Below, piece after piece: positions 6,579-14,304 of a stretch of 21,943 nucleotides of DNA. The DNA is taken from assembly GCA_964626385.1 (NCBI GenBank), contig CAZVEO010000036.1:1-21943 (forward strand). Direction: 5' to 3'. Origin of the DNA: Scybalousia_A sp964626385. GTDB lineage: Bacteria; Bacteroidota; Bacteroidia; Bacteroidales; P3. How positions within the stretch are numbered: the stretch's first letter is position 1; every line of letters begins with the position of its first letter. The translations under genes were made by a program, and so were the position numbers. The notes below the pieces were generated by a model, which was not told where the DNA came from, ran no database searches, and was given only the letters and a program-made list of their open reading frames with translations.

Positions 6579-8899
6579 TTGTCTATATTTGTTTCATTAA
6601 ATATTATTGTACCAAAATTCAAAGAAATATTCCAAGGGTTGAGATTGTTGTTTTCTCTTTTGTGATAAGACAATGATAAGGAAAGAGAACCAATCTTTGT
6701 AGACAAAACACCTGAGAGGAAAAACATCGGATAAAAAGTTTGAAAAAACTCTCCGTAATAAGGCTGTCCTTGATTGTTTTCCAATATTTGTCTTATAGGG
6801 ACAAAAGCAAAAACACCCGTCCTTAGACTAAAACTACTCGTAAAAAATTTTCCTATGTTATAAATTTGTTCCATTCCTCCTGCAATGTATTGCGTTGCCC
6901 TATATTCGGGAAAAAACGAAGTAAAACTTTCTAAAGTAGGAGCATATACACCGGCGTTTAAAAGAGTAGATTTTTTGGTATAAAATAGTTTTTGAAAAGA
7001 GTAAAATATTTTGGTATCAAAACCAATAGAATACTTATCAGTAAAAGCAGTAAAAAATTTGTTTTCAATATTTATTTGAACCCAAGAATGATTATGTTGA
7101 TATTTTTTATCATAGTCAGTGTTTTCATTACCGGCAGTAAATCTTTCTTTACCGCTAATATACTGCACATTTATTTTGCTGTAAAACCCATTTGTTGGAC
7201 AACTGTTGTTGTCTAAAGAATTATATTCTTTTTTTACACCCAATAGAAAATGCTTAAATGTTGTATTATCACTTGTATCCGTACTTAATATATGGTCCTT
7301 TACAAAATAATCATCATCTATAAAACCATAACCAACCTTAAATACTACTTTATCTTTTTTTGAGAGAGGTATATGCATTTTTACTTGAGCGTTGTTTTCG
7401 TGTTGTATCATATAGTTGGTTGCCGAATATTCAAAAAACGGATTTATATTTCTATAGAAATTCCACCTATTTGAACTTACCACTCCCTCTATAAGCATAG
7501 GAAAGTTGGTATTTGGCAAATGCCATCTGACATTGTACATAAATGAACGATAATATCTGCCAAAATAAAAATTGGTAGTATGTTGCCAGGCGTTTTTACC
7601 TATTGAGAAATAGTTTAAACCTAAAAAAACATTACTTATAGGCTCGGTAGAAATCATTCCACCAACTCCTACACCAAAAGTTTTTTTTGTTTTAATATTC
7701 AATTCTAAAACATATTGGTTTATAAAGTAATCATAATAGAGAGTGGGAGCAACAGATTGAACGCTATTATATGAGCAAAGTGAAATATAATTGTCTTTTA
7801 AATTATTCAAATCAAGTGTATCGGTGTGAAGATTTTGAGTTAGCAATCTTTTAAAAAATTTTTGTTTTTTGTCGTCCACACCTTTTATTATTATATTGCC
7901 TACTATAATTTTGTCTTTTTTATAATTGAAATTTTCTCTTTTTTTTCGCAATTCTTCTTGGCTTTGTTTTGCTTTAAAAGTTTCTCGCAATTTTTGTATT
8001 TGTTTTTTTGCACTAATATAACCTCTGTTAATACACTCTTGTTTTTTAGAAAAATCCATTACATCAATATCTGTCATAGAAGTCTCTATTAGTATGCCTT
8101 TGTTCTCGGGTATATCGTATTTGGTATCGTATGCTATAAGATTTTCTATATAAAGAATTACATCCTCATCGTTGGGTTTGTCGTAGTTGTTGACCACTTT
8201 GGAACCGACAATAATATCTGGTGCATAAAACTCCTCCAACTCTTTGTAAGGAAAATTGTTGTAAATGCCACCATCACACATCATTTTTCCATCTATTTCT
8301 ATGGGTGCAAAAAATAGAGGAAAGGTCATAGACGCTCTTATGCTTTTACCCAAATCACCTTTGCGCATAATGGTTGCTTCTTTGTCATTTACATTGGTAG
8401 CAACACAAAAAAAAGGTATCATTAATTTGCTATAATCACCTTCGCAAACCTTGTTGGCATCAGCAAAAAAATTAAGAAATTCATAATCCAAACGCACAGG
8501 ATTTACTAAGCCCATAGGCATAATAGGTTTTAGATTTTTCCCCAATTTGATTTTTATCATTGAGGCATCTTGTCTTGGAGTGTAATATAGAGGGTAAGTA
8601 TTGTTGTCTTTGTTGTAAAACAAAAGGTTGTCAAAATCTTTGGAAAGAAAGATTCTCTCTATTTCCTCCAAATTATAGCCAGAAGCATATAAGCCTCCGA
8701 TTATAGCTCCCATAGAAGTTCCGCAAATATAATCAATAGGTATTTCCTCTTGCTCAAAGGCTTTTAATACACCTATGTGAGCCAACCCCTTAGCACCTCC
8801 TCCGCTTAGCACCAAACCCAAAGTCTGCCTCGTTTGTGCTTGCAAAACGAGGCTCTGCAAAAAGAAAACCATCAATATAAAAGCAAAGATTCTCTTCAT
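6575..8899 (-). CDS. Patatin-like phospholipase with POTRA and outer-membrane beta-barrel
   Basis: A 774-residue protein with a signal peptide (1-21, ending LQA-Q). The patatin domain spans about residues 26-320 and has the oxyanion loop SGGGAKG (32-38), nucleophile Ser62 in GTSMG and catalytic Asp209 in CDGGIYNNFP. A POTRA-like module follows (about 331-405, IIVGNIIIKG) and then a long BamA/Omp85-like barrel from about 408 to the end. This matches the PlpD-type V secretion layout, in which a barrel exports or anchors its own esterase. The active site is intact, so lipase or esterase activity is expected; the physiological lipid is unknown. The lolD-like gene overlaps its end by 4 nt, suggesting a shared envelope role. 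Confidence 0.9.
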   Translation of the reverse strand: MKRIFAFILMVFFLQSLVLQAQTRQTLGLVLSGGGAKGLAHIGVLKAFEQEEIPIDYICGTSMGAIIGGLYASGYNLEEIERIFLSKDFDNLLFYNKDNNTYPLYYTPRQDASMIKIKLGKNLKPIMPMGLVNPVRLDYEFLNFFADANKVCEGDYSKLMIPFFCVATNVNDKEATIMRKGDLGKSIRASMTFPLFFAPIEIDGKMMCDGGIYNNFPYKELEEFYAPDIIVGSKVVNNYDKPNDEDVILYIENLIAYDTKYDIPENKGILIETSMTDIDVMDFSKKQECINRGYISAKKQIQKLRETFKAKQSQEELRKKRENFNYKKDKIIVGNIIIKGVDDKKQKFFKRLLTQNLHTDTLDLNNLKDNYISLCSYNSVQSVAPTLYYDYFINQYVLELNIKTKKTFGVGVGGMISTEPISNVFLGLNYFSIGKNAWQHTTNFYFGRYYRSFMYNVRWHLPNTNFPMLIEGVVSSNRWNFYRNINPFFEYSATNYMIQHENNAQVKMHIPLSKKDKVVFKVGYGFIDDDYFVKDHILSTDTSDNTTFKHFLLGVKKEYNSLDNNSCPTNGFYSKINVQYISGKERFTAGNENTDYDKKYQHNHSWVQINIENKFFTAFTDKYSIGFDTKIFYSFQKLFYTKKSTLLNAGVYAPTLESFTSFFPEYRATQYIAGGMEQIYNIGKFFTSSFSLRTGVFAFVPIRQILENNQGQPYYGEFFQTFYPMFFLSGVLSTKIGSLSLSLSYHKRENNNLNPWNISLNFGTIIFNETNIDK

Positions 8900-8907
8900 A
8901 GGTTATG

Positions 8908-8915
8908 CAAAGTTA
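8908..8915 (-). promoter_or_regulatory. Bacteroidota -7 promoter element upstream of the patatin gene
   Basis: The minus strand reads TAACTTTG, a match to TAnnTTTG, 8 nt upstream of the patatin start codon. A CAAA (TTTG on the minus strand) lies about 23 nt further up, slightly farther than the usual spacing of about 20. The leader would be very short or absent. Confidence 0.5.
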
Positions 8916-8957
8916 CAAACAAATTTTCTTTCCAACAACAAAAACTATTTATAAAGC

Positions 8958-8991
8958 AAAAAAGATATCTCATTTATGGAGATATCTTTTT
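8958..8991. terminator. Intrinsic terminator downstream of yajC
   Basis: A perfect 13-bp stem pairs AAAAAGATATCTC (8959-8971) with GAGATATCTTTTT (8979-8991) around a 7-nt loop. The A-run on the left becomes a U-run on the minus-strand transcript. It ends yajC transcription and separates yajC from the patatin operon. Confidence 0.85.
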
Positions 8992-9035
8992 GTATTGTCG
9001 TTAAAATTTTACAAACAATAAATCTTTGATTTTTT

Positions 9036-9359
9036 CTACTTATTAGTGTTTTGAGTAGAATTTGTAGTCATAGAAATGGCTGTCTTTTCTATTTCTATTA
9101 CTACATCGTGAGCAATCTCTATTTTTACAGTAGTATCCAATACCTCTCTAACCTTACCATGTACTCCTCCTATTGTCAATACTTCTTGACCTTTTTGCAA
9201 CATTTCTCTAAATTTTTTTTCTTCCTTTTGTCGCTTAGTCTGAGGTCTTATCATGAAGAAGTAGAAAATGACAACTATAAGAATCAGCATTATCAATCCA
9301 CTACTTGCTCCTCCGCCTTGGGCATTTTGTCCACCCGCCATTAGCAAAACATAATTCAT
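9036..9359 (-). CDS. yajC: Preprotein translocase subunit YajC
   Basis: A 107-residue single-pass membrane protein. After a Gly/Ser-rich N-terminus a transmembrane helix covers about residues 20-38 (ending FYFFMIRPQ). The hallmark RPQTKRQKE (38-46) and the cytosolic LQKGQEVLTIGGVHGKV segment (54-70) follow. YajC associates with SecDF to assist Sec-dependent export; secDF is not in this window. Length is normal. It is transcribed alone, divergently from the S9 peptidase gene, and followed by a terminator. Confidence 0.95.
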   Translation of the reverse strand: MNYVLLMAGGQNAQGGGASSGLIMLILIVVIFYFFMIRPQTKRQKEEKKFREMLQKGQEVLTIGGVHGKVREVLDTTVKIEIAHDVVIEIEKTAISMTTNSTQNTNK

Positions 9360-9469
9360 AGCCTATTTTTCTTTTTTTTTGTTTATTAAATAACTGCTTT
9401 TACAACGCAAATACTTTACCTTTATTGTAAAAACAGCAAGTATTTGCTTAGAATTTTCCATAAAAATAC

Positions 9470-9477
9470 TAATTTTG
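9470..9477 (+). promoter_or_regulatory. Bacteroidota -7 promoter element upstream of the S9 peptidase
   Basis: The sequence TAATTTTG matches TAnnTTTG, 33 nt upstream of the ATG. A TTTG at 9443-9446 lies 23 nt upstream, a bit beyond the usual spacing. The position is plausible for the only promoter of this gene. Confidence 0.5.
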
Positions 9478-9510
9478 CAAAAGTGAAATAAATAAAATCT
9501 TTAAACAAAA

Positions 9511-11532
9511 ATGAAAAAAGGAATTATAATATTAATGTGTGCTTTTGCTGTTTTGTCTTTTGCCACTGCACAAAATAAAATGGACATAGAGCATTTGATG
9601 GACGGAACTTATAGAGCAAAAGTAACAAAATATGGTTTTGGTTTTGAAAATAATGAGGAAGTCTATTATTTTGACAGAAACGGCGATAAACACATTATTA
9701 ACAAAAAAGGCGAGGAAAGAATAGAGACTCAAAAAGAAGAGCGAGAAGGGGCAAACAATGAAAAATTGTTTTTAGAGGTAAATAAAGCAAGTGGTAATGA
9801 GGCTTTTGTTAAGGATTATCAAGTATGGATTAAAAACGCAAAAACTAATATTCAAAGACCTATAACAACAGACGGCGATTCTATCAATATTATTTATGGA
9901 CAGAGTGTTCACAGAAATGAATTTGGTATAGAAAAGGGGTTGTTCTTTGATAAGAGTGGAAAATATTTGGCTTTCTATCGTATGGATCAAAGCATGGTAG
10001 GAGATTATCCTTTAGTTAATACTCAAGAAAGAGAGGCTAAGGTAAATATCATAAAATACCCTATGGCTGGAATGAAATCTCACGAGGTACTTGTATATGT
10101 ATATAATTTTGATTTGGATAAGACCATTATATTAAAGACAAGACAAGACAATTCTTTATCAGAAAGAGAAATGTACTTGACAAATATTGCATTTTCTTTA
10201 GATGGCGAAACAGTTTATATTCAAAAATTAAATCGTTTGCAAAATAATTCTTGGCTTGAAGTATACGATGCAAATACAGGAATAAAAAAACGTACTCTTA
10301 TAGAGGAAACTTCCAATAAATACGTTGAGCCAGAAAAACCTATAGTTTTCTTGCCTAACAGTGCAGATAAGTTTATCTATTTTTCTGAAAAAGACGGCTA
10401 TCAACATCTTTATCTTTACGATACATTGGGTAAACAAATAAAACAATTGACCAAAGGTGAGTGGATGGTAGAAGAAATTGCTGGCTTTAATGACAAAGCA
10501 ACAGAACTCTATTTTTATGGAACAAAAGATTCCCCCTTGGAAAGAAATTTTTATTCACTAAATCTCAAAAAAGGCACAATTACTCGCATAACCCTTGACC
10601 ATGGGACACATTATGTTACTTTCAATGAAAAGGGAACCTTGTTTATTGATACTTACACCTCAACAACAGAGGCTTATAGAGTAGTGCTTAGAGACAACAA
10701 GGGCAAGATAATAAAAGAATTGGAACGTTGCGAGGATCCATTGGCTCAATTGGACAACAATCCTACCATAACAATAGATACATTAAGAGCAGAGGATGGT
10801 ACATTGCTATATACTCGTATGATAAAACCAAAAGATTTTAACCCAAATAAGAAATACCCTGTAATAGTCTATGTTTATAATGGTCCTCATGCACAACTTA
10901 TAACAGATTCTTATACAGCCGGAGCAGGTTATTTTCTTCCTTTTCTTGCGACACAGGGTTATATAGTTTGGACGTTGGATGGTAGAGGCTCAGCCAACAG
11001 AGGCTATGATTTTGAAAGCGCTATATGGCATCAGTGTGGCAAAGTAGAAATGCAAGACCAAATGACAGGAATAAACTACCTAAAATCTTTACCATACATA
11101 GATAGCACGAGAATAGGAGTAGATGGCTGGTCGTATGGAGGTTTTATGACCTTATCTTTGGCTTTGAATAACCCTAATGTGATAAAAGTAGCAACTGCTG
11201 GAGGACCTGTTATAGATTGGAAATGGTATGAGGTTATGTATGGAGAGCGCTATATGGGTACGCCGGAAAACAATGCAGAAGGTTATAATTCCTCTTCTGT
11301 AATCAATTTGATAGACAATATGGACGAAAATCAACATATTCTTGTTATGCAAGGTTACTTGGATAATACCGTAGTACCACAGCATTCTTTGGAATTTATA
11401 AGAGAATGTGTTGTAAAGAAAAAACCTGTAGATTATTTTATGTATACCTCACACGAACACAATGTAAGAGGCAGAGATAGAGTAGAATTATACAAAAAAA
11501 TATTCCACTATTACGAAGACTATTTAAAATAA
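9511..11532 (+). CDS. Dipeptidyl-peptidase IV-like serine protease (family S9)
   Basis: A 673-residue exported prolyl-oligopeptidase-family enzyme. Signal peptide 1-20 (FATA-Q); eight-bladed propeller region (DPPIV_N type) about 40-430, including EFGIEKGLFFDKSGKYLAFYRMDQ before residue 170; alpha/beta-hydrolase domain about 440-673. The catalytic triad is visible: Ser541 in GWSYGG, Asp618 in GYLDNTV, and His650 in SHEHNV. DPP-IV releases X-Pro or X-Ala dipeptides from peptide N-termini, and in Bacteroidota such enzymes work in the periplasm on imported peptides. It is slightly shorter than many homologues. DPP-IV specificity against related S9 dipeptidyl peptidases is inferred from wording, not proven. 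It is transcribed divergently from yajC and stands alone. Confidence 0.88.
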   Translation: MKKGIIILMCAFAVLSFATAQNKMDIEHLMDGTYRAKVTKYGFGFENNEEVYYFDRNGDKHIINKKGEERIETQKEEREGANNEKLFLEVNKASGNEAFVKDYQVWIKNAKTNIQRPITTDGDSINIIYGQSVHRNEFGIEKGLFFDKSGKYLAFYRMDQSMVGDYPLVNTQEREAKVNIIKYPMAGMKSHEVLVYVYNFDLDKTIILKTRQDNSLSEREMYLTNIAFSLDGETVYIQKLNRLQNNSWLEVYDANTGIKKRTLIEETSNKYVEPEKPIVFLPNSADKFIYFSEKDGYQHLYLYDTLGKQIKQLTKGEWMVEEIAGFNDKATELYFYGTKDSPLERNFYSLNLKKGTITRITLDHGTHYVTFNEKGTLFIDTYTSTTEAYRVVLRDNKGKIIKELERCEDPLAQLDNNPTITIDTLRAEDGTLLYTRMIKPKDFNPNKKYPVIVYVYNGPHAQLITDSYTAGAGYFLPFLATQGYIVWTLDGRGSANRGYDFESAIWHQCGKVEMQDQMTGINYLKSLPYIDSTRIGVDGWSYGGFMTLSLALNNPNVIKVATAGGPVIDWKWYEVMYGERYMGTPENNAEGYNSSSVINLIDNMDENQHILVMQGYLDNTVVPQHSLEFIRECVVKKKPVDYFMYTSHEHNVRGRDRVELYKKIFHYYEDYLK

Positions 11533-11573
11533 TGTCCATAAGGCATTTTTTATAAAATCTCATTTTATAATTT

Positions 11574-11661
11574 AGCATAAGTTATCTTAAGGGGTAGCGT
11601 TGTATGATAAAGGCAAAGCCATAAAAATGCATACATTTACACCTTTATACTAACTTATGCT
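11574..11661. repeat. Nested inverted repeat, degenerate member of the mini-hairpin family, upstream of glnA
   Basis: Perfect 11-nt arms AGCATAAGTTA (11574-11584) and TAACTTATGCT (11651-11661) enclose 66 nt. Inside lie a second pair (TGTATG near 11601, CATACA near 11630) and the core ATAAAGGCAAAGCC found in other copies here. The arm differs by one base from the AGCATAGGTTA motif of the 13.5-14.3 kb element. It occupies most of the 260-nt gap before glnA. A role as terminator of the S9 gene or as a control site is possible but unproven, because no T-run follows. Confidence 0.6.
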
Positions 11662-11707
11662 GATTTATTATAACTTTTTACAAACCATATTAACACCTAT
11701 AGGAAAT

Positions 11708-11715
11708 TATATTTG
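11708..11715 (+). promoter_or_regulatory. Candidate -7 promoter element upstream of glnA
   Basis: TATATTTG fits TAnnTTTG and would leave a leader of about 70 nt before the glnA start. No clear -33 TTTG is seen at the right distance, so support is modest. Confidence 0.35.
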
Positions 11716-11792
11716 TTTGTAATAATTGGTTAAAAAATACTAAAATAGGAGTTGTTGCGTTTATAAGAAACATAATAATAAAGAAATAAAAA

Positions 11793-13298
11793 ATGAATGC
11801 TAAAATAGAATTAAATCAAAATCCAATAGTGGCTTATTTGCAAAAAAGCCCTAAGGAATTTACCATGTCTGATATAATAAAATATATTACAGACAACGAT
11901 ATAAGGATGGTTAACTTCCGCTATGCAGCAGGAGATGGAAGGTTGAAAACTCTAAACTTTGTTATTACCAATTTGGAATATCTTGAGCAAATACTTTCTT
12001 TGGGTGAGAGGGTTGATGGCTCCTCTTTGTTTCATCATATGCAAGCGAGTAGTTCCGACCTTTACGTTTTGCCAAGATTTTCCACCGCTTTTATAGACCC
12101 GTTTGCAGAAATTCCTACTATATGCTTCCTTTGTTATTATTTTGACAAGGATGGAAATATGTTGGAAGCTGCACCAGAATACATTTTGAAAAAAGCGGAA
12201 GAGCAATTTGAGAAAGTATCTGGTGGAATGCAGTTTGAGGCTATGGGAGAATTGGAGTATTATGTTGTAGGCAATGAGGAGGATAAATTTTATTGTGAGC
12301 AACAAAGAGGCTATCATGAAAGTAGCCCTTTCTCTAAATATGAGGCCTTTCGCTCTCATGCTATGTATTATATGGCTCAATGCGGTTGTATAATCAAGTA
12401 TGGGCATAGTGAGGTAGGTAATTTTGTTATGGATGGCAAAAATTACGAGCAGAATGAAATAGAATTTCTTCCTGTCAGCGTACAAGATGCTGCCGATCAA
12501 CTGATGATAGGCAAGTGGGTACTTAGAACTCTTGCGCAAGCATACGACCTTGACCTGACTTTTGCCCCAAAAATCATAACTGGAGAGGCTGGTAGTGGTA
12601 TGCACATACATACAAGAGTTGTAAAAGATGGACAAAATATGTATGTTGAGAACGGACAACTTTCTGATGTTGCCAAGAAGGTTATTGCTGGTATAGTTAC
12701 TCTCGCTCCTTCTTTAACTGCTTTTGCTAACGCCAACCCTACATCTTATTTTCGTTTGGTACCTCACCAAGAAGCACCTACTACTATATGTTGGGGAGAT
12801 AGAAATCGTTCGGCTATGGTTAGAGTGCCACTTGGTTGGACAACAAAAAATAATATGTGTCAGATGGCTAACCCTCAAAATACTACAGAATTGCCACAAC
12901 TTATGAACAAACAAACAGTAGAGTTTCGTTGTCCAGATGGGTCGGCAAATGTATATCTTTTGTTGGCAGGTTTGGTTGTAGCAGCAAGAAAGGGATTTGA
13001 AATGCAAGATTGGAAACAAGTAGCAGATCAAAATTATATAACAACCAATATACACGACAAGGAAAACGAAAAGAAAAGGGCAGCTTTGAGAGAGTTACCT
13101 ACTTGTTGTGAGGAGAGTGCTGAACTTTTGCAAGAACAACGCAAAGAATATGAGCAGTATAATGTGTTTTCTGCTTCACTAATAGACGGAACAATTTCGC
13201 AATTGCGTTCATATAAAGATAAAACTCTAAGAGAAGATTGCAAAAAGAATGAGGAACTTCTTAAGGCAACTGTAAGAAAGTTTTTCTATTGCGGTTAG
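11793..13298 (+). CDS. glnA: Glutamine synthetase (type I-like)
   Basis: A 501-residue enzyme that makes glutamine from glutamate, ammonia and ATP. The beta-grasp N-terminal domain covers about 20-115. The catalytic domain shows metal ligands Glu153 and Glu155 (GELEY), Glu207 (SEVGN), Glu222 (QNEIEF) and His271 in GSGMHIH. The signature NPTSYFRLVP (315-324), Arg339 in GDRNRSA and FRCPDGSAN near the C-terminus follow. The order and length fit a GSI-type enzyme of Bacteroidota. I did not find the classical NLYDLP adenylylation motif, so control by adenylylation is doubtful. It is monocistronic between an inverted-repeat leader and a strong terminator. No nitrogen-regulator gene is adjacent. Confidence 0.93.
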   Translation: MNAKIELNQNPIVAYLQKSPKEFTMSDIIKYITDNDIRMVNFRYAAGDGRLKTLNFVITNLEYLEQILSLGERVDGSSLFHHMQASSSDLYVLPRFSTAFIDPFAEIPTICFLCYYFDKDGNMLEAAPEYILKKAEEQFEKVSGGMQFEAMGELEYYVVGNEEDKFYCEQQRGYHESSPFSKYEAFRSHAMYYMAQCGCIIKYGHSEVGNFVMDGKNYEQNEIEFLPVSVQDAADQLMIGKWVLRTLAQAYDLDLTFAPKIITGEAGSGMHIHTRVVKDGQNMYVENGQLSDVAKKVIAGIVTLAPSLTAFANANPTSYFRLVPHQEAPTTICWGDRNRSAMVRVPLGWTTKNNMCQMANPQNTTELPQLMNKQTVEFRCPDGSANVYLLLAGLVVAARKGFEMQDWKQVADQNYITTNIHDKENEKKRAALRELPTCCEESAELLQEQRKEYEQYNVFSASLIDGTISQLRSYKDKTLREDCKKNEELLKATVRKFFYCG

Positions 13299-13385
13299 AA
13301 AAAGAAAATATTTTATTCATTGTCAAATAAAAGACGAACTCTTTAAAAAAAAGTAGTACCATTAAGGCTACTTGCTTTAATAAAT

Positions 13386-13424
13386 CTTGCAAAAGTGTTT
13401 TGTAACTTTTGCAAGTTTTTTTTT
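13386..13424 (+). terminator. Strong intrinsic terminator of glnA
   Basis: A perfect 11-bp stem pairs CTTGCAAAAGT (13386-13396) with ACTTTTGCAAG (13405-13415). An 8-nt loop separates the arms and nine T residues follow directly (13416-13424). It lies about 90 nt after the glnA stop. Confidence 0.93.
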
Positions 13425-13510
13425 GTGACATACCTAAAAATAAAGTCTTTTTTATTAAATTTTATTTACTATAAAGTTTACGTTTTTATAATGAAGTCTT
13501 TATATCTTTA

Positions 13511-13603
13511 ACGCTAACTCGGTGTAATAAATTGATGACAAAAGTACAGGCACAGCCTGCACCCACAGGGTGTTTTATAAAGGCAAAGCCACAGGCACAG
13601 CCT
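13511..13603 (+). repeat. Left terminal inverted repeat of the 0.8-kb element
   Basis: Starts ACGCTAACTCGGTG and runs through AAAGTACAGGCACAGCCTG and CACCCACAGGGTG to AGGCACAGCCT. It pairs with 14212-14304 in inverted orientation. It contains the mini-hairpins CAGGC-ACA-GCCTG, CACCC-ACA-GGGTG and GGC-AAA-GCC. Confidence 0.88.
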
Positions 13604-13789
13604 ATTCTATAAGGGCATAGCCGTTAAAAAAGTAATACGCTTTGCGTCTATAAAAAAGCCAGGGGCTTCGCTTATGCGTCTATGCTAACCTATAACAACC
13701 TATGCTAACCTATCAAAAAAGTAGTGGCTTTGCCCTTATAAAACTGGCAATGCCTGCAAACCTAACAAAACTAACGACAAAAATGAGAA

Positions 13790-13893
13790 AATCGGTTTAC
13801 TGATTATCAAGTAGTTACAAATAAAAAGTGTGCACGCGTTTGGTCAGGTCGAAAAATGTTCGTAACTTTGTAAGAGAAAAAGATACCTACCTC
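13790..13893 (+). repeat. 104-bp conserved box, copy 1 (direct repeat with 21840-21943)
   Basis: This stretch matches 21840-21943 with five substitutions (13828, 13829, 13838, 13851, 13858) and no gaps; the offset is 8050 bp. It begins ATCGGTTTACTGATTATCAA and ends AGATACCTACCTC. In both copies mini-hairpin repeats lie to its left. It contains a promoter (13839-13870). Its left part (13800-13820) is inverted at 13914-13934 with one mismatch. The true right limit of the repeat is unknown because the second copy reaches the window edge. Confidence 0.92.
13839..13870 (+). promoter_or_regulatory. Canonical Bacteroidota promoter inside the repeated box, copy 1
   Basis: TTTG (13839-13842), 20 nt of spacer, then TAACTTTG (13863-13870) match the Bacteroidota -33/-7 consensus TTTG and TAnnTTTG at the expected spacing. 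Both elements are unchanged in the second copy, while two of the five substitutions fall in the spacer. A transcript would start near 13877 and run rightward into the hairpin at 13941. Confidence 0.65.
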
Positions 13894-14002
13894 AAAATTT
13901 CCATTTTTTACCCTTGTAACTAATTGATAATCAGCAATAACGAATCTTCGTTTCGAGAAATCGAAACGAAGATTCGTCGAAATAAAACGAAGATTCATTT
14001 TT
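13877..14002 (+). ncRNA. Candidate small RNA of the repeated element
   Basis: The boundaries are inferred: start about 7 nt after the -7 box, end at TTTTT (13998-14002). The predicted transcript contains the right arm of the 21-nt inverted repeat (13914-13934), a perfect 16-bp hairpin (13941-13976) and a third arm (13985-13996) that repeats the hairpin's right arm and is followed by the T-run. I see no ORF with a start codon on this strand and no similarity to an RNA family I know. It could equally be an untranscribed transposon-like sequence. Confidence 0.25.
13941..13976. repeat. Perfect 16-bp hairpin with GAAA loop
   Basis: CGAATCTTCGTTTCGA (13941-13956), loop GAAA, then its exact complement TCGAAACGAAGATTCG (13961-13976). 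The 12-mer AAACGAAGATTC (13964-13975) occurs again at 13985-13996, followed by A and five T. The left arm could therefore pair with either copy. Confidence 0.9.
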
Positions 14003-14211
14003 GTAAAATCCCGTTTTGAAAAATTTTTTCTTCAAAAAACCTTTCGAAAACCCTGATTTTCAAGAAAAATGCCCAATTTTGACCCTTCGAAAAAGGTTAA
14101 CTCGCTGATAATCAGCAGTAGCATCCTTATTTTTTGCTTTTAAATAGGTATTTACGTGATTTCCCGAAATTTTTTTTGAGGGGTGTTTTTTGGTAGGTTA
14201 GCATAGGTTAC

Positions 14212-14304
14212 AGGCTATGCCTGTGGCTTTGCCTTTATAAAACTCCCTGTGGGTGCAGGCTGTGCCTGTACTTTTGTCATCAATTTCTTACACTGAGTTA
14301 GCGT
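14212..14304 (-). repeat. Right terminal inverted repeat of the 0.8-kb element
   Basis: Inverted copy of 13511-13603, ending GAGTTAGCGT. Just inside it (about 14193-14211) lies TAGGTTAGCATAGGTTAC, the reverse of the AACCTATGCTAACC units found at the left side and near 21780. Confidence 0.88.

Noticed and set aside
11952..12659. Long minus-strand ORF of 235 codons opposite glnA
   Set aside because: It is fully antisense to a gene with intact glutamine synthetase motifs, and the product looks like a random translation rich in Ile, Tyr and Ser.
13511..13767. Possible CRISPR array
   Set aside because: Repeat units vary in length, order and orientation, the spacing is irregular, there are no unique spacers of constant size, and no cas genes are present.
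13807..13998. Minus-strand ORF of 63 codons inside the 0.8-kb element
   Set aside because: It lies across the promoter box and the perfect hairpin, its product has no recognisable domain, and its reading frame follows the repeat. I judge it a by-product of the repeat sequence.
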